Below are positions 9,585 through 19,162 of a DNA stretch of 64,000 nucleotides, piece by piece. Where the stretch lies: NCBI GenBank assembly GCA_047777415.1, contig JBKEEO010000001.1, positions 620,001 to 684,000 on the forward strand, written 5' to 3'. The stretch is from Caproicibacter sp047777415 (lineage in GTDB: Bacteria > Bacillota > Clostridia > Oscillospirales > Acutalibacteraceae). The notes under the pieces are model-generated. The model made no database searches. It was given only the letters and a program-made list of their open reading frames with translations, and was not told where the DNA came from. Every line of letters starts with the position of its first letter. Position 1 is the stretch's first letter. The position numbers and the translations under genes are program-made.

Positions 9585-10043
9585 ATGGAAGTAGAAGGAA
9601 TTTCAGCATCTGTGTCGGTTGTTTCGGGGGATATCAGCTCCGGAAGTACGCAGAATCGTATTTCCGAACTAGTCCGGCTCGAACAGGATGTTCAGAAGCT
9701 CAAAGAAAAATATAAAAACAAAGCAAACACCGACGGCATGTCACAGATTGAAATCAATGCAAAAATCAGAAAATATGAAAAACTGATTGCAAAAATTGAG
9801 GAAGAAATTCGCCAGCTGAAAAAACAGCAATCCTCAAAACAGGTAGAATTTCATAAAGGGCAGAAAAATAAAAATGATGTTTCCAAAAGGCGCGACAATT
9901 CCATGCTTTCTGTTGCCGCGCTGAAGGCCTCTTACCGAATGCTCCCCGCTGCCGCCAGTCTTTCGGTTCAGGATATTCCACAAAACGACAAGTCGGACTT
10001 GGATTCCTCGGTGGATAAGCACACAATCAACGAATTGATTTAA
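9585..10043 (+). CDS. Hypothetical coiled-coil protein
   Basis: A 152-residue protein I do not recognise. A Ser/Val-rich N-terminus (1-25) is followed by a strong coiled coil (about residues 28-85, Lys/Glu-rich heptads such as RLEQDVQKLKEKY and EKLIAKIEEEIRQLKKQQ). After that come a basic linker and a low-complexity acidic tail. There is no signal peptide or membrane segment. The shape recalls FlxA-like or similar small helical proteins, but I see no diagnostic motif. The ATG at 9585 has only a weak ribosome site (GTTGTATGG context). A strong bidirectional hairpin terminator follows. Confidence 0.6.
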   Translation: MEVEGISASVSVVSGDISSGSTQNRISELVRLEQDVQKLKEKYKNKANTDGMSQIEINAKIRKYEKLIAKIEEEIRQLKKQQSSKQVEFHKGQKNKNDVSKRRDNSMLSVAALKASYRMLPAAASLSVQDIPQNDKSDLDSSVDKHTINELI

Positions 10044-10109
10044 TTCCCCTTTTTCCGGAAAAACACGGTGCCGGATGAAACGGCCGGAGACAGATTGTAT
10101 TCGGCACAA

Positions 10110-10154
10110 AGAGCCCCCTCTCTCCGCAATGCCCATGCGGAAAGAGGGGGCTCT
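10110..10154. terminator. Bidirectional hairpin terminator
   Basis: AGAGCCCCCTC at 10110-10120 pairs with GAGGGGGCTCT at 10144-10154, with a further CCGCA/TGCGG pairing inside. It lies between two convergent genes and should stop transcription from both sides, although the T tracts are short. Confidence 0.75.
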
Positions 10155-10180
10155 GTATTGGTGCGGAAAGGCCCTCAAAC

Positions 10181-11302
10181 TCACCGTGTCTTGTCGTATA
10201 GATTCTGAATCAGCTTAAGTATATTTTCTGCGGAACGCGATTTGTCAAATCCTTTGCAGGAAGAGCGCATCTCGCTGAGCTTGCGGTTGTCCTCAAGCAA
10301 AGTTTTTATTGTTTCCCCGCAGTCCTCTCCATTCTGCAGTTTAACCGCCATATTGTGGTTCAACAGAAAGTTTGCGTTATCTTCCTCCTGCCCCGGAATT
10401 GCGTCAAAAACAGCAAGCGGAATCCCGCATGCAAGTGCTTCGGAAACGGTTAATCCGCCGGGTTTTGTTATCAGTAAATCCGCGGCGTGCATGTAGTTTT
10501 CCACTTCATTTGTAAAAAACACCAGTTTCGTCGGCTTCGGGCTGTTGGGAACTATCTTTGAAAATTCCTCATACAGTTTTTCATTGCGGCCTGTAATTAC
10601 AATCATCTGAAAATTCTGTTCCAAACGAATAATCTGCCGGTAAATTTTTAATATATTGGTCACGCCGAAACTACCCGCCATGATGAGAATGGTCGGAAGA
10701 TTCGGGTTCATTCCGATTTTTTTCAAAAATGCAGGCCGGTCACTCGCTGTGAAAAAAACATTTTCCACCGGTATGCCAAACGGATAAATTTTTTCTTTCG
10801 GAACACCCATTGCTTCCATTTGGGAAATCATATCCCCGTTAGAAACCACATAGGCATCCACCCGCTCCGCAATCCATGCGCGGTGCGGCCCATAGTCGGT
10901 CATCAGACAGATAAGCGGCGCTGCTACGGTCCCCACATCTTTCAAATGTGAAATCATCTCTGTGGCAAACGGATGCGTGGAAATAATCACGTCCGGTTTC
11001 TCCTTCTCCAGCAGGGGAACCAGTTTCATGCTGAACACGCCGCTGAACCGAAGCATCAAGTTGGAAAGCAAGCTGTTTTCATTGGTTCTGCGGTAGAGCT
11101 GACCGAACACCTTTGGTGTTTTTGTTGCAAGGAAACGGTACCCATCGCAAACCGTTTTGTCCAGCACGCTGCTGATGCTTTTCAGAGCGTCCACCATAAC
11201 AACCTCGCTGTCTGCCGAATGTTCAGATATATAAGCTTGTATGGCACGGGATGCACGCACATGTCCACCGCCGGTTGCTGCTGTTAAGATTAGAAGTTTC
11301 AC
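10181..11302 (-). CDS. MGDG-synthase-like / UgtP-like glycosyltransferase (GT28)
   Basis: A 373-residue GT-B fold enzyme that transfers a sugar from a UDP-sugar to diacylglycerol or a related lipid at the membrane. The N-terminus MKLLILTAATGGGHVRASRAI carries the GGGH loop of the MGDG-synthase N-terminal domain (residues 10-15). The second half has the nucleotide-binding block (LIMAGSFG near 210, TKPGGLTVSEAL near 285, PGQEEDNA near 310). It starts at a GTG (11302) after AGGGGTG. It is a lone minus-strand gene sharing a terminator region with the coiled-coil gene. The product could be glycolipid for lipoteichoic acid anchoring; the sugar is not determined. Confidence 0.88.
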   Translation of the reverse strand: MKLLILTAATGGGHVRASRAIQAYISEHSADSEVVMVDALKSISSVLDKTVCDGYRFLATKTPKVFGQLYRRTNENSLLSNLMLRFSGVFSMKLVPLLEKEKPDVIISTHPFATEMISHLKDVGTVAAPLICLMTDYGPHRAWIAERVDAYVVSNGDMISQMEAMGVPKEKIYPFGIPVENVFFTASDRPAFLKKIGMNPNLPTILIMAGSFGVTNILKIYRQIIRLEQNFQMIVITGRNEKLYEEFSKIVPNSPKPTKLVFFTNEVENYMHAADLLITKPGGLTVSEALACGIPLAVFDAIPGQEEDNANFLLNHNMAVKLQNGEDCGETIKTLLEDNRKLSEMRSSCKGFDKSRSAENILKLIQNLYDKTR

Positions 11303-11515
11303 TCAAACACCCCTGAACTGAATCTTTCAACGGAACTTTCTCCGGGTTATACCGGAGATTTATTATATCATATATTTAATGAAGATGCATCACCGGCCCA
11401 TTTCCTTAACTTTGACATTTTGTGCCAAATGGTAAAAATAATGTAACTTCTTTCCAGACCTGAAAAGGTTATAATGAAACTGTTGGTATATGCAGCCAAA
11501 CAGGAGGTTTGAAAT

Positions 11516-13243
11516 ATGATTGCGGAAAACAAAACCACTCAAGCAAGTGTCGCGGCAAAATCCGGCTTGAAAGTTAAAGTGGCCTCTGTTGCTGCGCTGC
11601 TTTTGCTGCTTGCCGCAGGCGCCGTGGCGGGACAGAAAATTTACGCAGGATATCGGTATTTGAAATCGGTGTCCAATATGATAGATACAGATTTATTTTA
11701 TCCTGGTATAGTTGTACAAGGGGTGGATTTGGGCGGAAAAAGTATGAGTGAAGCAAAGTCCGCTGTGGAAGCTGTCCTTTCCGATTCTGTACCTTCAGTA
11801 AAGATTCGGGTATTCCACGAAAATCAAGAATGGCAAATCACAGAAAAAGACCTTAATCTTCAATATAATACGGATGAAGTTCTGCAAGAGGCCTACGCCT
11901 ATGCACGCAGCGGCGACCGAGAAGAGCGCTATCGAAAGGTGCTGGCACTGCAGACAAATCCAAAGAACTATTCCGTGACATGGAAAGTGGATGAAACCGC
12001 CCTGAAATCCGCAGTGGATACCATCGCGAATCAGGCGGACACCGCTCCGAAAGGCCCCAGTGTCACCGCTTTTAATACAGATACCAAGCAGTTTTCTTTT
12101 GCGGACGGTGTCAGCGGAATCTCCGTGGACCGCACAAAACTGCTGACCGACATGCAGTCCGTACTAGACTCCGGCGGCATGGGAGAAATTCAGCTGCCCG
12201 TCAAGGAAATTCCTTTTGAAGGAACTCTGGAGGACTTAAAATCCCACATGAAAAAACTGGGTTCTTTCAGTACCGTGAGCAAAAATTCCGAAAACGGAAC
12301 ATATAATATGACGCGCGCGCTTTTGTCCGCAAACGGCGTACGCGTGGATCCGGGCGAAACGTTTTCGTTTTTCGGCACAGTGGGCGAATGCGGCAAGGCG
12401 CAAGGATATAAACCGGCCGGCGCAATTTTAAACGGAAAGCTTGTGCAGGATTACGGCGGCGGCATCTGTCAAGCTTCCACAACCATTTACGGTGCTGCGA
12501 TTCGCTCCGGCATGGAAATCACCGAACGACACAACCATTCCATCCCCTCCAGCTACTGCCGCATCGGCCAGGATGCCACCGTCAGTTATCCCTATCTGGA
12601 TTTTAAATTCACCAACCCAACCGATTACCCCGTGTTCCTGGTCACGTCAGTGAAAAACCGTGTTTTAACGGTGACTTTTTACGGCTACCAGCCCGATGAT
12701 TATGATTCCATTGACGTCATCTCACAGGTGACCGAAACGATCGCGGCGCCATCCCAGCCCCAGTACACGTTGGATCCGTCACTCGGGCAAGGGGTTATCC
12801 GTCTGGATGCCAAAGCGCGGAACGGCTATCGGGTGAAAACACAGCGTATCTTCCGCAAGAACGGAACTGTTGTAAAAACCCAAGACCTGCCTGCCTCCTA
12901 TTACCGGCCCAGTCCGGCTTATTATTCTTACGGAGAGGGAACTAATTTGCCGGAGAATTCTTCTGGTCCGGACTCGAATACTTCTTCATCACAGTCTTCT
13001 GCCAGTTCGTCACAGGCTTCTTCCAATCCCTCGGAGGAAACCTCTTCCTCTGTATCCTCTCAGCCGGTGACTTCCTCACTGCCGCAAAGTGCCCCCGATA
13101 CATCTTCGTCCCCAATTTCTTCTAATCCGGAGGAAGATACCCCCTCGAGCACATCTTCTCAGCCGGGGACTTCCTCTTTGCCGCAAAGCTCCCCCGACGC
13201 TGCAAACACCAGCGCCGCACCGGAGCAAAGTAACGCTGCCTAA
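11516..13243 (+). CDS. VanW family protein with peptidoglycan-binding domain
   Basis: A 575-residue membrane-anchored surface protein. One transmembrane helix (about residues 22-45) is followed by a PG_binding_4-type region (50-240). The VanW domain follows at about residues 260-400, with VDPGETFSFFGTVGECG, DYGGGICQASTTIYGAA and ERHNHS. After it comes a G5-like/beta segment and a Ser/Pro-rich tail (about 480-575) that probably spans the wall. The tail contains an imperfect 45-base repeat (13055-13099 and 13154-13198). A perfect -10 TATAAT sits at 11470-11475, and TTGACA at 11412-11417 may serve another start. The molecular role of VanW is unknown, and genomic context gives no vancomycin cluster. 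Confidence 0.88.
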   Translation: MIAENKTTQASVAAKSGLKVKVASVAALLLLLAAGAVAGQKIYAGYRYLKSVSNMIDTDLFYPGIVVQGVDLGGKSMSEAKSAVEAVLSDSVPSVKIRVFHENQEWQITEKDLNLQYNTDEVLQEAYAYARSGDREERYRKVLALQTNPKNYSVTWKVDETALKSAVDTIANQADTAPKGPSVTAFNTDTKQFSFADGVSGISVDRTKLLTDMQSVLDSGGMGEIQLPVKEIPFEGTLEDLKSHMKKLGSFSTVSKNSENGTYNMTRALLSANGVRVDPGETFSFFGTVGECGKAQGYKPAGAILNGKLVQDYGGGICQASTTIYGAAIRSGMEITERHNHSIPSSYCRIGQDATVSYPYLDFKFTNPTDYPVFLVTSVKNRVLTVTFYGYQPDDYDSIDVISQVTETIAAPSQPQYTLDPSLGQGVIRLDAKARNGYRVKTQRIFRKNGTVVKTQDLPASYYRPSPAYYSYGEGTNLPENSSGPDSNTSSSQSSASSSQASSNPSEETSSSVSSQPVTSSLPQSAPDTSSSPISSNPEEDTPSSTSSQPGTSSLPQSSPDAANTSAAPEQSNAA

Positions 13244-13388
13244 TAGAAATACAGCTTGACTTTTTCCCCCTAATCTGCAAAAATGGGGATGGCAGCGTGC
13301 TTATATTTTAAGCCGCATATTTCAATAAAAAAATCACTGCAAGCGGAACCGCGCCCGCGGGCCGCCGTCTTGGAAAGGAAGAACGGAT

Positions 13389-14369
13389 TTGGCTCAGACG
13401 CATACGCCCGAAATCAGTGTTGTGATTCCAGTTTATAATGTTGAAAAATATGTGGGCAAATGCCTGCTTTCACTTGAGGAGCAAACTTTTCGGGATTTTG
13501 AAATCATCGCTGTCAATGATGGTTCTACCGACAGCTCCTTGGAAATTTTACGCCATTTTGAAAAAAAATACGACAATATTACAGTCATTGACCAAAAAAA
13601 CAAGGGAATGTCCCAAGCACGGAATGTGGGAATGGCAAAAGCACGCGGTACTTGGCTGACCTTTGTGGACAGCGACGACTATGTTGCCCCCACATTTCTG
13701 GAAGAACTCTATCAAGCCTGTATCAACAACGATGCGGATATTGCTTGCTGTTATTATTATTTTCATTTCATTGAAAATGATTTCCTGTTTGAGTACCCGT
13801 TTCGCTGCAAAGGCGTGTTTACCAGCACACAGGCCATGAACAAATTGCTGCGGGACGTGCAGATTCAAAGCATGGTGTGGAACAAGCTATATCGCCGCAG
13901 TCTGTTCACAGATTACAATATCACATTTCCTACGATGTGTTTTGAGGACATGGCCACCACCCACAAAGTTTTTGCCCACGCAAACCGGGTTGTTGTGCTC
14001 GATCGTCCTCTTTACTATTATAATCAACATTCCATGAGCACCCTTGCGACTATGAACGCAAACAAAATCAATGACTTTATCCGGGCAATCGCCATGGTTC
14101 GCCTTTCACTGGAAAAAAACGGCCTGTACGAAAAATACAAAAAAAGTTATCTGGCGTTAACGAGAAAAACTTGCAATTGTTGTTATTTGTATGTATTAAA
14201 AATGCATGGCGAGAAAAAATGTATGCGTGGGTGCATGACAAACATGAAGCGGATTTCCAAAGTCATACGATATTGCACAGCGGATAAATTCAATTCTGCA
14301 GTATTGCGCGAGTTGTCCGAAATTGTTGCTCCGCCTGAAAAACTGGAAAAAAACTACTCGGTTCGTTAA
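13389..14369 (+). CDS. Family 2 glycosyltransferase
   Basis: A 326-residue GT2 enzyme. The N-terminus EISVVIPVYNVEKYVGKCL and the VNDGSTDSS block (residues 40-48) bind the nucleotide sugar, and VDSDDYV near residue 95 is the DXD metal site. No transmembrane helices are apparent, so it acts at the inner membrane face. It starts at a TTG (13389) after GGAAAGGAAG. It is followed after 34 bases by a flippase-like integral membrane protein. The pair probably makes a surface glycan or glycolipid. Acceptor and sugar are unknown. Confidence 0.9.
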   Translation: MAQTHTPEISVVIPVYNVEKYVGKCLLSLEEQTFRDFEIIAVNDGSTDSSLEILRHFEKKYDNITVIDQKNKGMSQARNVGMAKARGTWLTFVDSDDYVAPTFLEELYQACINNDADIACCYYYFHFIENDFLFEYPFRCKGVFTSTQAMNKLLRDVQIQSMVWNKLYRRSLFTDYNITFPTMCFEDMATTHKVFAHANRVVVLDRPLYYYNQHSMSTLATMNANKINDFIRAIAMVRLSLEKNGLYEKYKKSYLALTRKTCNCCYLYVLKMHGEKKCMRGCMTNMKRISKVIRYCTADKFNSAVLRELSEIVAPPEKLEKNYSVR

Positions 14370-14403
14370 GTCCTTGCCGAGGCATAAATGAGGTGAGCGA
14401 TGG

Positions 14404-15543
14404 GTGCCGTCTCAACGGTTGGATCAGGAAAAGACACGGAATCGCAAGATTGTCCAGGCTTTTCTGTTTTTGCTTACACTGGGCTTTCTTGTGTATTTTT
14501 GTATTTCCTCAAACAATCTTGCCGTCTTAATCCAAAGTCTGCCAACCATCAATCTTTTTTGGATTGCCTGTGCCGTGGGCGGCGTTATCCTCAACTGGAT
14601 GATGGACAGCCTCGTCCTTCACACATTAATCTTTCATTCCAGCGGAGGCCGGTACGGGTTTGGCCGCGCGTTTCATGTTACGATGGTGGGACAGTATTTT
14701 AACTCCATTACTCCGTATGCACTGGCCGGACAGCCAATGCAATTTATGGCACTGATAAGGCAGGGAATCCCGTCCGGCGTCGCTGTTTCCACGCTGGTGA
14801 ACAAATTCCTTGCATACCAAACTTCGCTCACCGCTTATTCCCTGCTGGTTATCTTAATAAAATATCCATTTTTTCGCAGCAAGATTCAGGGCTTTATGGC
14901 ACTGGCTTTTGTCGGTTTTTTATACCAGGCAGGCATTGTCATCGCACTAATTCTTTTTTCTTACAGCCCCGGCTTCACAACGAAAATCATCCGGGGTGCC
15001 GTTTGGGTTTTGACAAAAATTCATCTTGTTAAAAATCCTGAGAAAACAGGAGAAAATGTGAAAAAGCAACTGGAATTTTTCCTGCAAAACAACCGTGTCA
15101 TCCGCGGAAAGCGCTTGGTCGGAGTAAAAATATACACAATCACAGTCATTCAGTTAACATCGCTTTTCCTGGTGCCTTTTTTTATATATAAAGCATTTCA
15201 CAATCCCGGAACTCCGATCTTCGATATGATTTCGGCGCAGAGTTTTGTCACCATGATTTCCAGTTATACACCGCTGCCGGGTGCGGCAGGTGTGGCGGAA
15301 GGCAGTTTTTTGGTCATTTTCCAAATTTTCTTTGCTCCGGAAATCATTCAGCAGGCCATGCTTTTGTGGAGATTGATTGCCTATTATTCCTGCATCGTTG
15401 TCGGAGCCTTTTTTGCGGTTCCGGAACGCAGACATGCCGGAATAAAATTTTCGTTTGGCGATACGCCCCAAACATCCCTGAAGACAGAGCAGGCAACAAA
15501 TGCGGAGCAGAGTACAAACAGCGGAGGAATGAAACATGAATGA
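14404..15543 (+). CDS. Lysylphosphatidylglycerol synthase/UPF0104-type membrane protein
   Basis: A 379-residue polytopic membrane protein with about eight hydrophobic helices, matching the flippase-like N-terminal part of MprF/AglD proteins (LPG_synthase_TM). Diagnostic features are the TGQYFNSITPYALAGQPMQ-like stretch near residue 95 and the SSYTPLPGAAGVAEG block near residue 285. There is no C-terminal aminoacyl-transferase domain, so it cannot make lysyl-PG by itself. It starts at a GTG (14404) after GAGGTGAG. Its last bases overlap nadE by eight. With the upstream GT2 it could handle a lipid-linked sugar; this is inference. Confidence 0.85.
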   Translation: MPSQRLDQEKTRNRKIVQAFLFLLTLGFLVYFCISSNNLAVLIQSLPTINLFWIACAVGGVILNWMMDSLVLHTLIFHSSGGRYGFGRAFHVTMVGQYFNSITPYALAGQPMQFMALIRQGIPSGVAVSTLVNKFLAYQTSLTAYSLLVILIKYPFFRSKIQGFMALAFVGFLYQAGIVIALILFSYSPGFTTKIIRGAVWVLTKIHLVKNPEKTGENVKKQLEFFLQNNRVIRGKRLVGVKIYTITVIQLTSLFLVPFFIYKAFHNPGTPIFDMISAQSFVTMISSYTPLPGAAGVAEGSFLVIFQIFFAPEIIQQAMLLWRLIAYYSCIVVGAFFAVPERRHAGIKFSFGDTPQTSLKTEQATNAEQSTNSGGMKHE

Positions 15544-17437
15544 CGGTTTTATAAAAATAGCAGCGGCCACGCCGACAGTTCGGGTGGCGGACTGCAAGCA
15601 TAACCTTGAATCCATTTGGACACTGATGCAGGAGTGTGAAAAGCGCGGCGTTGCGGCTGTTGCTTTCCCGGAACTGTGCCTGACAGGCTACACCTGCAGC
15701 GACTTGTTCCGCAGCCGAACGCTGATTGCCGGAGCAGAAGCGGCACTTTCCGAACTTCTTAAGCGCTCGGCGCAGATGAATCTGCTCACGCTGGTCGGGC
15801 TGCCTGTTGCGGTTGGCGCAGACCTTTATAACTGTGCGGCGGTTTTCTGCCGCGGAGAACTTTTAGGCCTCGTTCCGAAAAAGAATTTGCCAAACTACAC
15901 GGAATTTTATGAGGCAAGACATTTTACACCCGGGCCGGATTTTCGGACGGTACAGCTGTGCGGCCGTGAAGTCCCCCTTGGAACGGATTTGGTATTTTGC
16001 TGCAGCAGCATGCCGGACTTTAAGGTTGGTGCGGAAATTTGCGAAGATTTGTGGGTTCCGAATCCACCATCGATTCATCTGGCACAAAGCGGCGCTGCTG
16101 TTCTATTTAATTTATCCGCAAGTGATGAAATGATTGGAAAGGCGCCCTATCGACGCGACCTGGTTCGTATGCATTCGGGGCGTCTGGTGTGCGCCTACTG
16201 TTATGCGGACGCAGGGGAGGGCGAATCTTCCACAGACCTTGTGTATACCGGACACAGAATCATTGCGGAAAACGGAACAATTTTAGCGCAGTCCGAACAA
16301 TTTTCCACCGGGCTGACTACTGCGGATGTGGATATCGAGCGTCTTTTGCAGGAACGGCTGCGCATGACAACTTGGCGCAATGAGGGACAAGCCCATGAAA
16401 TTATATTTTCTATGGATCTGCCTCACTTCCAACTGGAACGCAAGTTCCCCGCAACGCCCTTTGTGCCGGGTGATGTTCGCGACCTTTCGGATCGCTGCGA
16501 AATGATTTTGAATTTACAGGCTGCCGGCCTGAAAACACGGCTGAAGCATACCGGTTCCAAATGTGCCGTTATCGGTGTTTCCGGCGGTTTGGATTCCACT
16601 CTGGCTCTGCTGGTTACAGCGCGGGCTTTCGACCTGCTCCATCTAGACCACAAGGGAATTCTCGCCGTAACGATGCCCGGTTTCGGCACCACGGGACGCA
16701 CCCGCAGCAACGCGCAGAAACTGGCCGAGTATCTGGACGCAAGGTTTCTGGAAATTCCTATCGGCGAATCCGTTTCCATGCACTTTCGTGATATTGGACA
16801 TGATCCGGAAAATCGCGATGTCACTTATGAAAACGCACAGGCCCGTGAGCGCACCCAAGTACTGATGGATTTGGCAAACCAGTACGGCGGCTTGGTCATC
16901 GGTACGGGCGATTTGTCGGAACTGGCGCTCGGCTGGGCAACCTATAACGGGGATATCATGTCCATGTATGGAGTCAACTGTTCGGTTCCGAAAACCCTGG
17001 TGCGGCATTTGGTGCACCACGCGGCGGTGACGGGTGCTGATGAGCTGCGTGCCATTCTGGAGGATGTTCTGGACACACCCGTCAGTCCGGAACTTCTCCC
17101 GCCGGAAGAAAACGGCCAAATCGCGCAGAAAACAGAGCACATTGTAGGGCCTTATGAACTGCATGATTTCTTCCTCTACTATATGATGCGTTTCGGGTTT
17201 CGTCCGGGCAAAATTTACCGCATGGCGCTTACCGCTTTCGAGGATAAATACGACGGAGACACCATTAAACATTGGCTGCGCGAATTCTACCGCCGTTTCT
17301 TCGCAAACCAGTTTAAGCGTTCCGCCCTGCCGGACGGACCAAAGATTGGTTCCGTTTCGCTGTCACAGCGGGGTGACTGGCGCATGCCAAGCGACGCTTC
17401 TGCCGCGCTGTGGATGGAAGAAATCGAAAGCTTATAA
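15536..17437 (+). CDS. nadE: Glutamine-dependent NAD+ synthetase
   Basis: Makes NAD+ from deamido-NAD+, ATP and glutamine. The 633 residues include an N-terminal nitrilase-type glutaminase domain (1-290) with the Glu-Lys-Cys triad visible in AFPELCLTGY, PKKNLPNY and GAEICEDLW. The synthetase domain follows, with the P-loop SGGLDS at residues 349-354 and the GTGDLSELALGWATYNGD block. The length fits the long glutamine-dependent form. The ATG at 15536 lies inside the end of the flippase gene (ATGAATGA overlap), so translation is coupled. Its place behind glycolipid genes has no obvious metabolic logic. Confidence 0.96.
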   Translation: MNDGFIKIAAATPTVRVADCKHNLESIWTLMQECEKRGVAAVAFPELCLTGYTCSDLFRSRTLIAGAEAALSELLKRSAQMNLLTLVGLPVAVGADLYNCAAVFCRGELLGLVPKKNLPNYTEFYEARHFTPGPDFRTVQLCGREVPLGTDLVFCCSSMPDFKVGAEICEDLWVPNPPSIHLAQSGAAVLFNLSASDEMIGKAPYRRDLVRMHSGRLVCAYCYADAGEGESSTDLVYTGHRIIAENGTILAQSEQFSTGLTTADVDIERLLQERLRMTTWRNEGQAHEIIFSMDLPHFQLERKFPATPFVPGDVRDLSDRCEMILNLQAAGLKTRLKHTGSKCAVIGVSGGLDSTLALLVTARAFDLLHLDHKGILAVTMPGFGTTGRTRSNAQKLAEYLDARFLEIPIGESVSMHFRDIGHDPENRDVTYENAQARERTQVLMDLANQYGGLVIGTGDLSELALGWATYNGDIMSMYGVNCSVPKTLVRHLVHHAAVTGADELRAILEDVLDTPVSPELLPPEENGQIAQKTEHIVGPYELHDFFLYYMMRFGFRPGKIYRMALTAFEDKYDGDTIKHWLREFYRRFFANQFKRSALPDGPKIGSVSLSQRGDWRMPSDASAALWMEEIESL

Positions 17438-17516
17438 TTACCAATTTTGCTCATAATCAGGCACATATCCCTTTATTTCCTAATTTTTGCAAAACTGGAT
17501 TTACCGTCTGCATCTC

Positions 17517-17649
17517 TTGACAAAGCAAATGGCGCTTGCTATACTTGATAACAGTTTAATTCCAAAGGCGGAAGTTGAACTCTTTGGAGCGCACGCCTTT
17601 TTATAGGTTTTAATAGGGATCCGATGTTTGATATCGGATCCCTTTTTTT
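17517..17649 (+). promoter_or_regulatory. Promoter plus structured leader ending in a terminator (candidate riboswitch/attenuator)
   Basis: A near-perfect promoter has TTGACA (17517-17522), 17 bases, and TATACT (17540-17545). The RNA from it would contain CCAAAG (17562-17567), able to pair with CTTTGG (17582-17587). An overlapping AAAGGCG (17564-17570) can pair instead with CGCCTTT (17594-17600). The two helices exclude each other. An intrinsic terminator follows: GGGATCCGAT (17616-17625), ATCGGATCCC (17633-17642), then seven T. It sits just before the symporter gene. It does not match the glycine riboswitch pattern often found before this gene family. The ligand is unknown. Confidence 0.65.
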
Positions 17650-17724
17650 ATGATTCCGCCTGTACAAATGTGGGTACCCGTATTTTACGGGGAGGAAATT
17701 AGCTTGACAAAGGAGTCGAGAAAA

Positions 17725-19155
17725 ATGGAAAAGGTAAATGCCTGGATCGAAATAGTTGACGGATGGGTCTGGGGAGTTCCGCTAATTACAATGATTCTGC
17801 TTTTAGGCATCCTTCTGACTGTGCGCCTTCGCGGTGTGCAATTTCGGCAGCTGCGCAATGCTTTTCAATTTATGCGCCATGATGGTACGAACTCCGCAGG
17901 AGAAGTCAGCAGTTTCGCCGCGCTTTGCACGGCACTTTCCGCAACTGTAGGTACGGGCAACATTGTGGGCGTCGCGACGGCGATCGGCATAGGCGGTCCT
18001 GGTGCCCTGTTCTGGATGATTCTGGCAGCATGCTTTGGTATGGCTACGAAATATGCAGAGGCCACACTTGCTGTAAAATATCGCGATGTGGATGAGGACG
18101 GACACGTGCTCGGCGGTACCTTCTACTACATTGAACGCGGCATGCAGGAACGGTATCATATCAACTTCCGTTGGCTTGCCAAGATGTTTGCATTTTTTGG
18201 CGCGGCAGCCGGCCTGCTCGGCATTGGAACCATGACGCAAATTAACGGAATCACCAACGTAATTCAGGATTTTGCCGACCCGGAGCAGGCGCACACCGTT
18301 ACATTGTTCGGTATGCAGTACACATGGGCAGTGGTCATTACCGCCGTTATTGTCACAATTCTGACGGCTTTGGTTATTGTTGGGGGTATCAAGCGCATTT
18401 CAAGCGTGGCGCAGGTTGTGGTTCCATTTATGTTCGTCGTCTATGTGATATGCGGGATTTACGTACTGTTGTACCACGCACCCGCCCTGCCCGCGGCAAT
18501 TGGTGCTGTATTCTCCGGTGCATTCCACGGAACGGCCGCTGTGGGCGGATTTGCAGGCGCTGCGGTATCCGCGGCAATTCAGAAGGGTGTTTCCCGCGGT
18601 ATCTTTTCCAATGAAGCCGGTTTGGGCAGCGCGCCGATTGCAGCTGCTGCCGGACAGGTGGAATGGGCTTCTCAGCAAGGGCTGGTTTCCATGCTGGGAA
18701 CCTTCTTCGATACAATTATCATCTGCAACATTACAGGTCTTTGCATCATTGCTTCCGGCGCATGGTCCGTCGAGGGACTGGAAGGTGTTCAGATTTCCAC
18801 CGAGGCCTTCCGGCACGGATTCTTCTTTGCACCTCAAATCGGCGAATTCGTCGTCATGTCCTGCCTTGTCCTGTTCGCTTTTACTACCATTCTTGGCTGG
18901 AACTACTACGGCTCCCGGTGCGTGGAGTACTTGAGCAACAAAAATCGCACGGCCGTGCGGGTTTACGGCTGGTTCTGGGTTCTGTCGGTTTTGGTCGGCC
19001 CGTTCCTGACGGTCAGTGCCGTGTGGAATCTTGCGGATATTCTCAACGGCCTAATGGCGTTCCCGAACTTGATTGCCCTGTTCTTCCTAAGTGGTGTGGT
19101 TGCTCGGGAAACGGATCAATTCATTGACCACCTCAAAGGAAAGTCCTTGCGATAA
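17725..19155 (+). CDS. Sodium:alanine/glycine symporter (AGCS family)
   Basis: A 476-residue secondary transporter importing alanine or glycine with sodium. The family block ALSATVGTGNIVGVATAIGIGGPGALFWM lies near residues 75-105, and about ten hydrophobic helices follow. Later conserved stretches include the GVSRGIFSNEAGLGSAPIAAAA region near residue 295. The ATG at 17725 follows AAAGGAG by ten bases. An in-frame TTG at 17704 after GGGGAGG is a real alternative that would add seven residues. It is preceded by a leader with its own promoter and terminator, suggesting control by premature termination. Confidence 0.93.
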   Translation: MEKVNAWIEIVDGWVWGVPLITMILLLGILLTVRLRGVQFRQLRNAFQFMRHDGTNSAGEVSSFAALCTALSATVGTGNIVGVATAIGIGGPGALFWMILAACFGMATKYAEATLAVKYRDVDEDGHVLGGTFYYIERGMQERYHINFRWLAKMFAFFGAAAGLLGIGTMTQINGITNVIQDFADPEQAHTVTLFGMQYTWAVVITAVIVTILTALVIVGGIKRISSVAQVVVPFMFVVYVICGIYVLLYHAPALPAAIGAVFSGAFHGTAAVGGFAGAAVSAAIQKGVSRGIFSNEAGLGSAPIAAAAGQVEWASQQGLVSMLGTFFDTIIICNITGLCIIASGAWSVEGLEGVQISTEAFRHGFFFAPQIGEFVVMSCLVLFAFTTILGWNYYGSRCVEYLSNKNRTAVRVYGWFWVLSVLVGPFLTVSAVWNLADILNGLMAFPNLIALFFLSGVVARETDQFIDHLKGKSLR

Positions 19156-19162
19156 TTTTGTA

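Noticed and set aside
13244..13388. Terminator after the VanW gene
   Set aside because: CCCC/GGGG pairing near 13267-13290 is short with a large loop and no T tract after it.
17517..17649. Glycine riboswitch before the AGCS symporter
   Set aside because: The conserved glycine-aptamer core and tandem arrangement are absent; only promoter, alternative stems and terminator can be supported.
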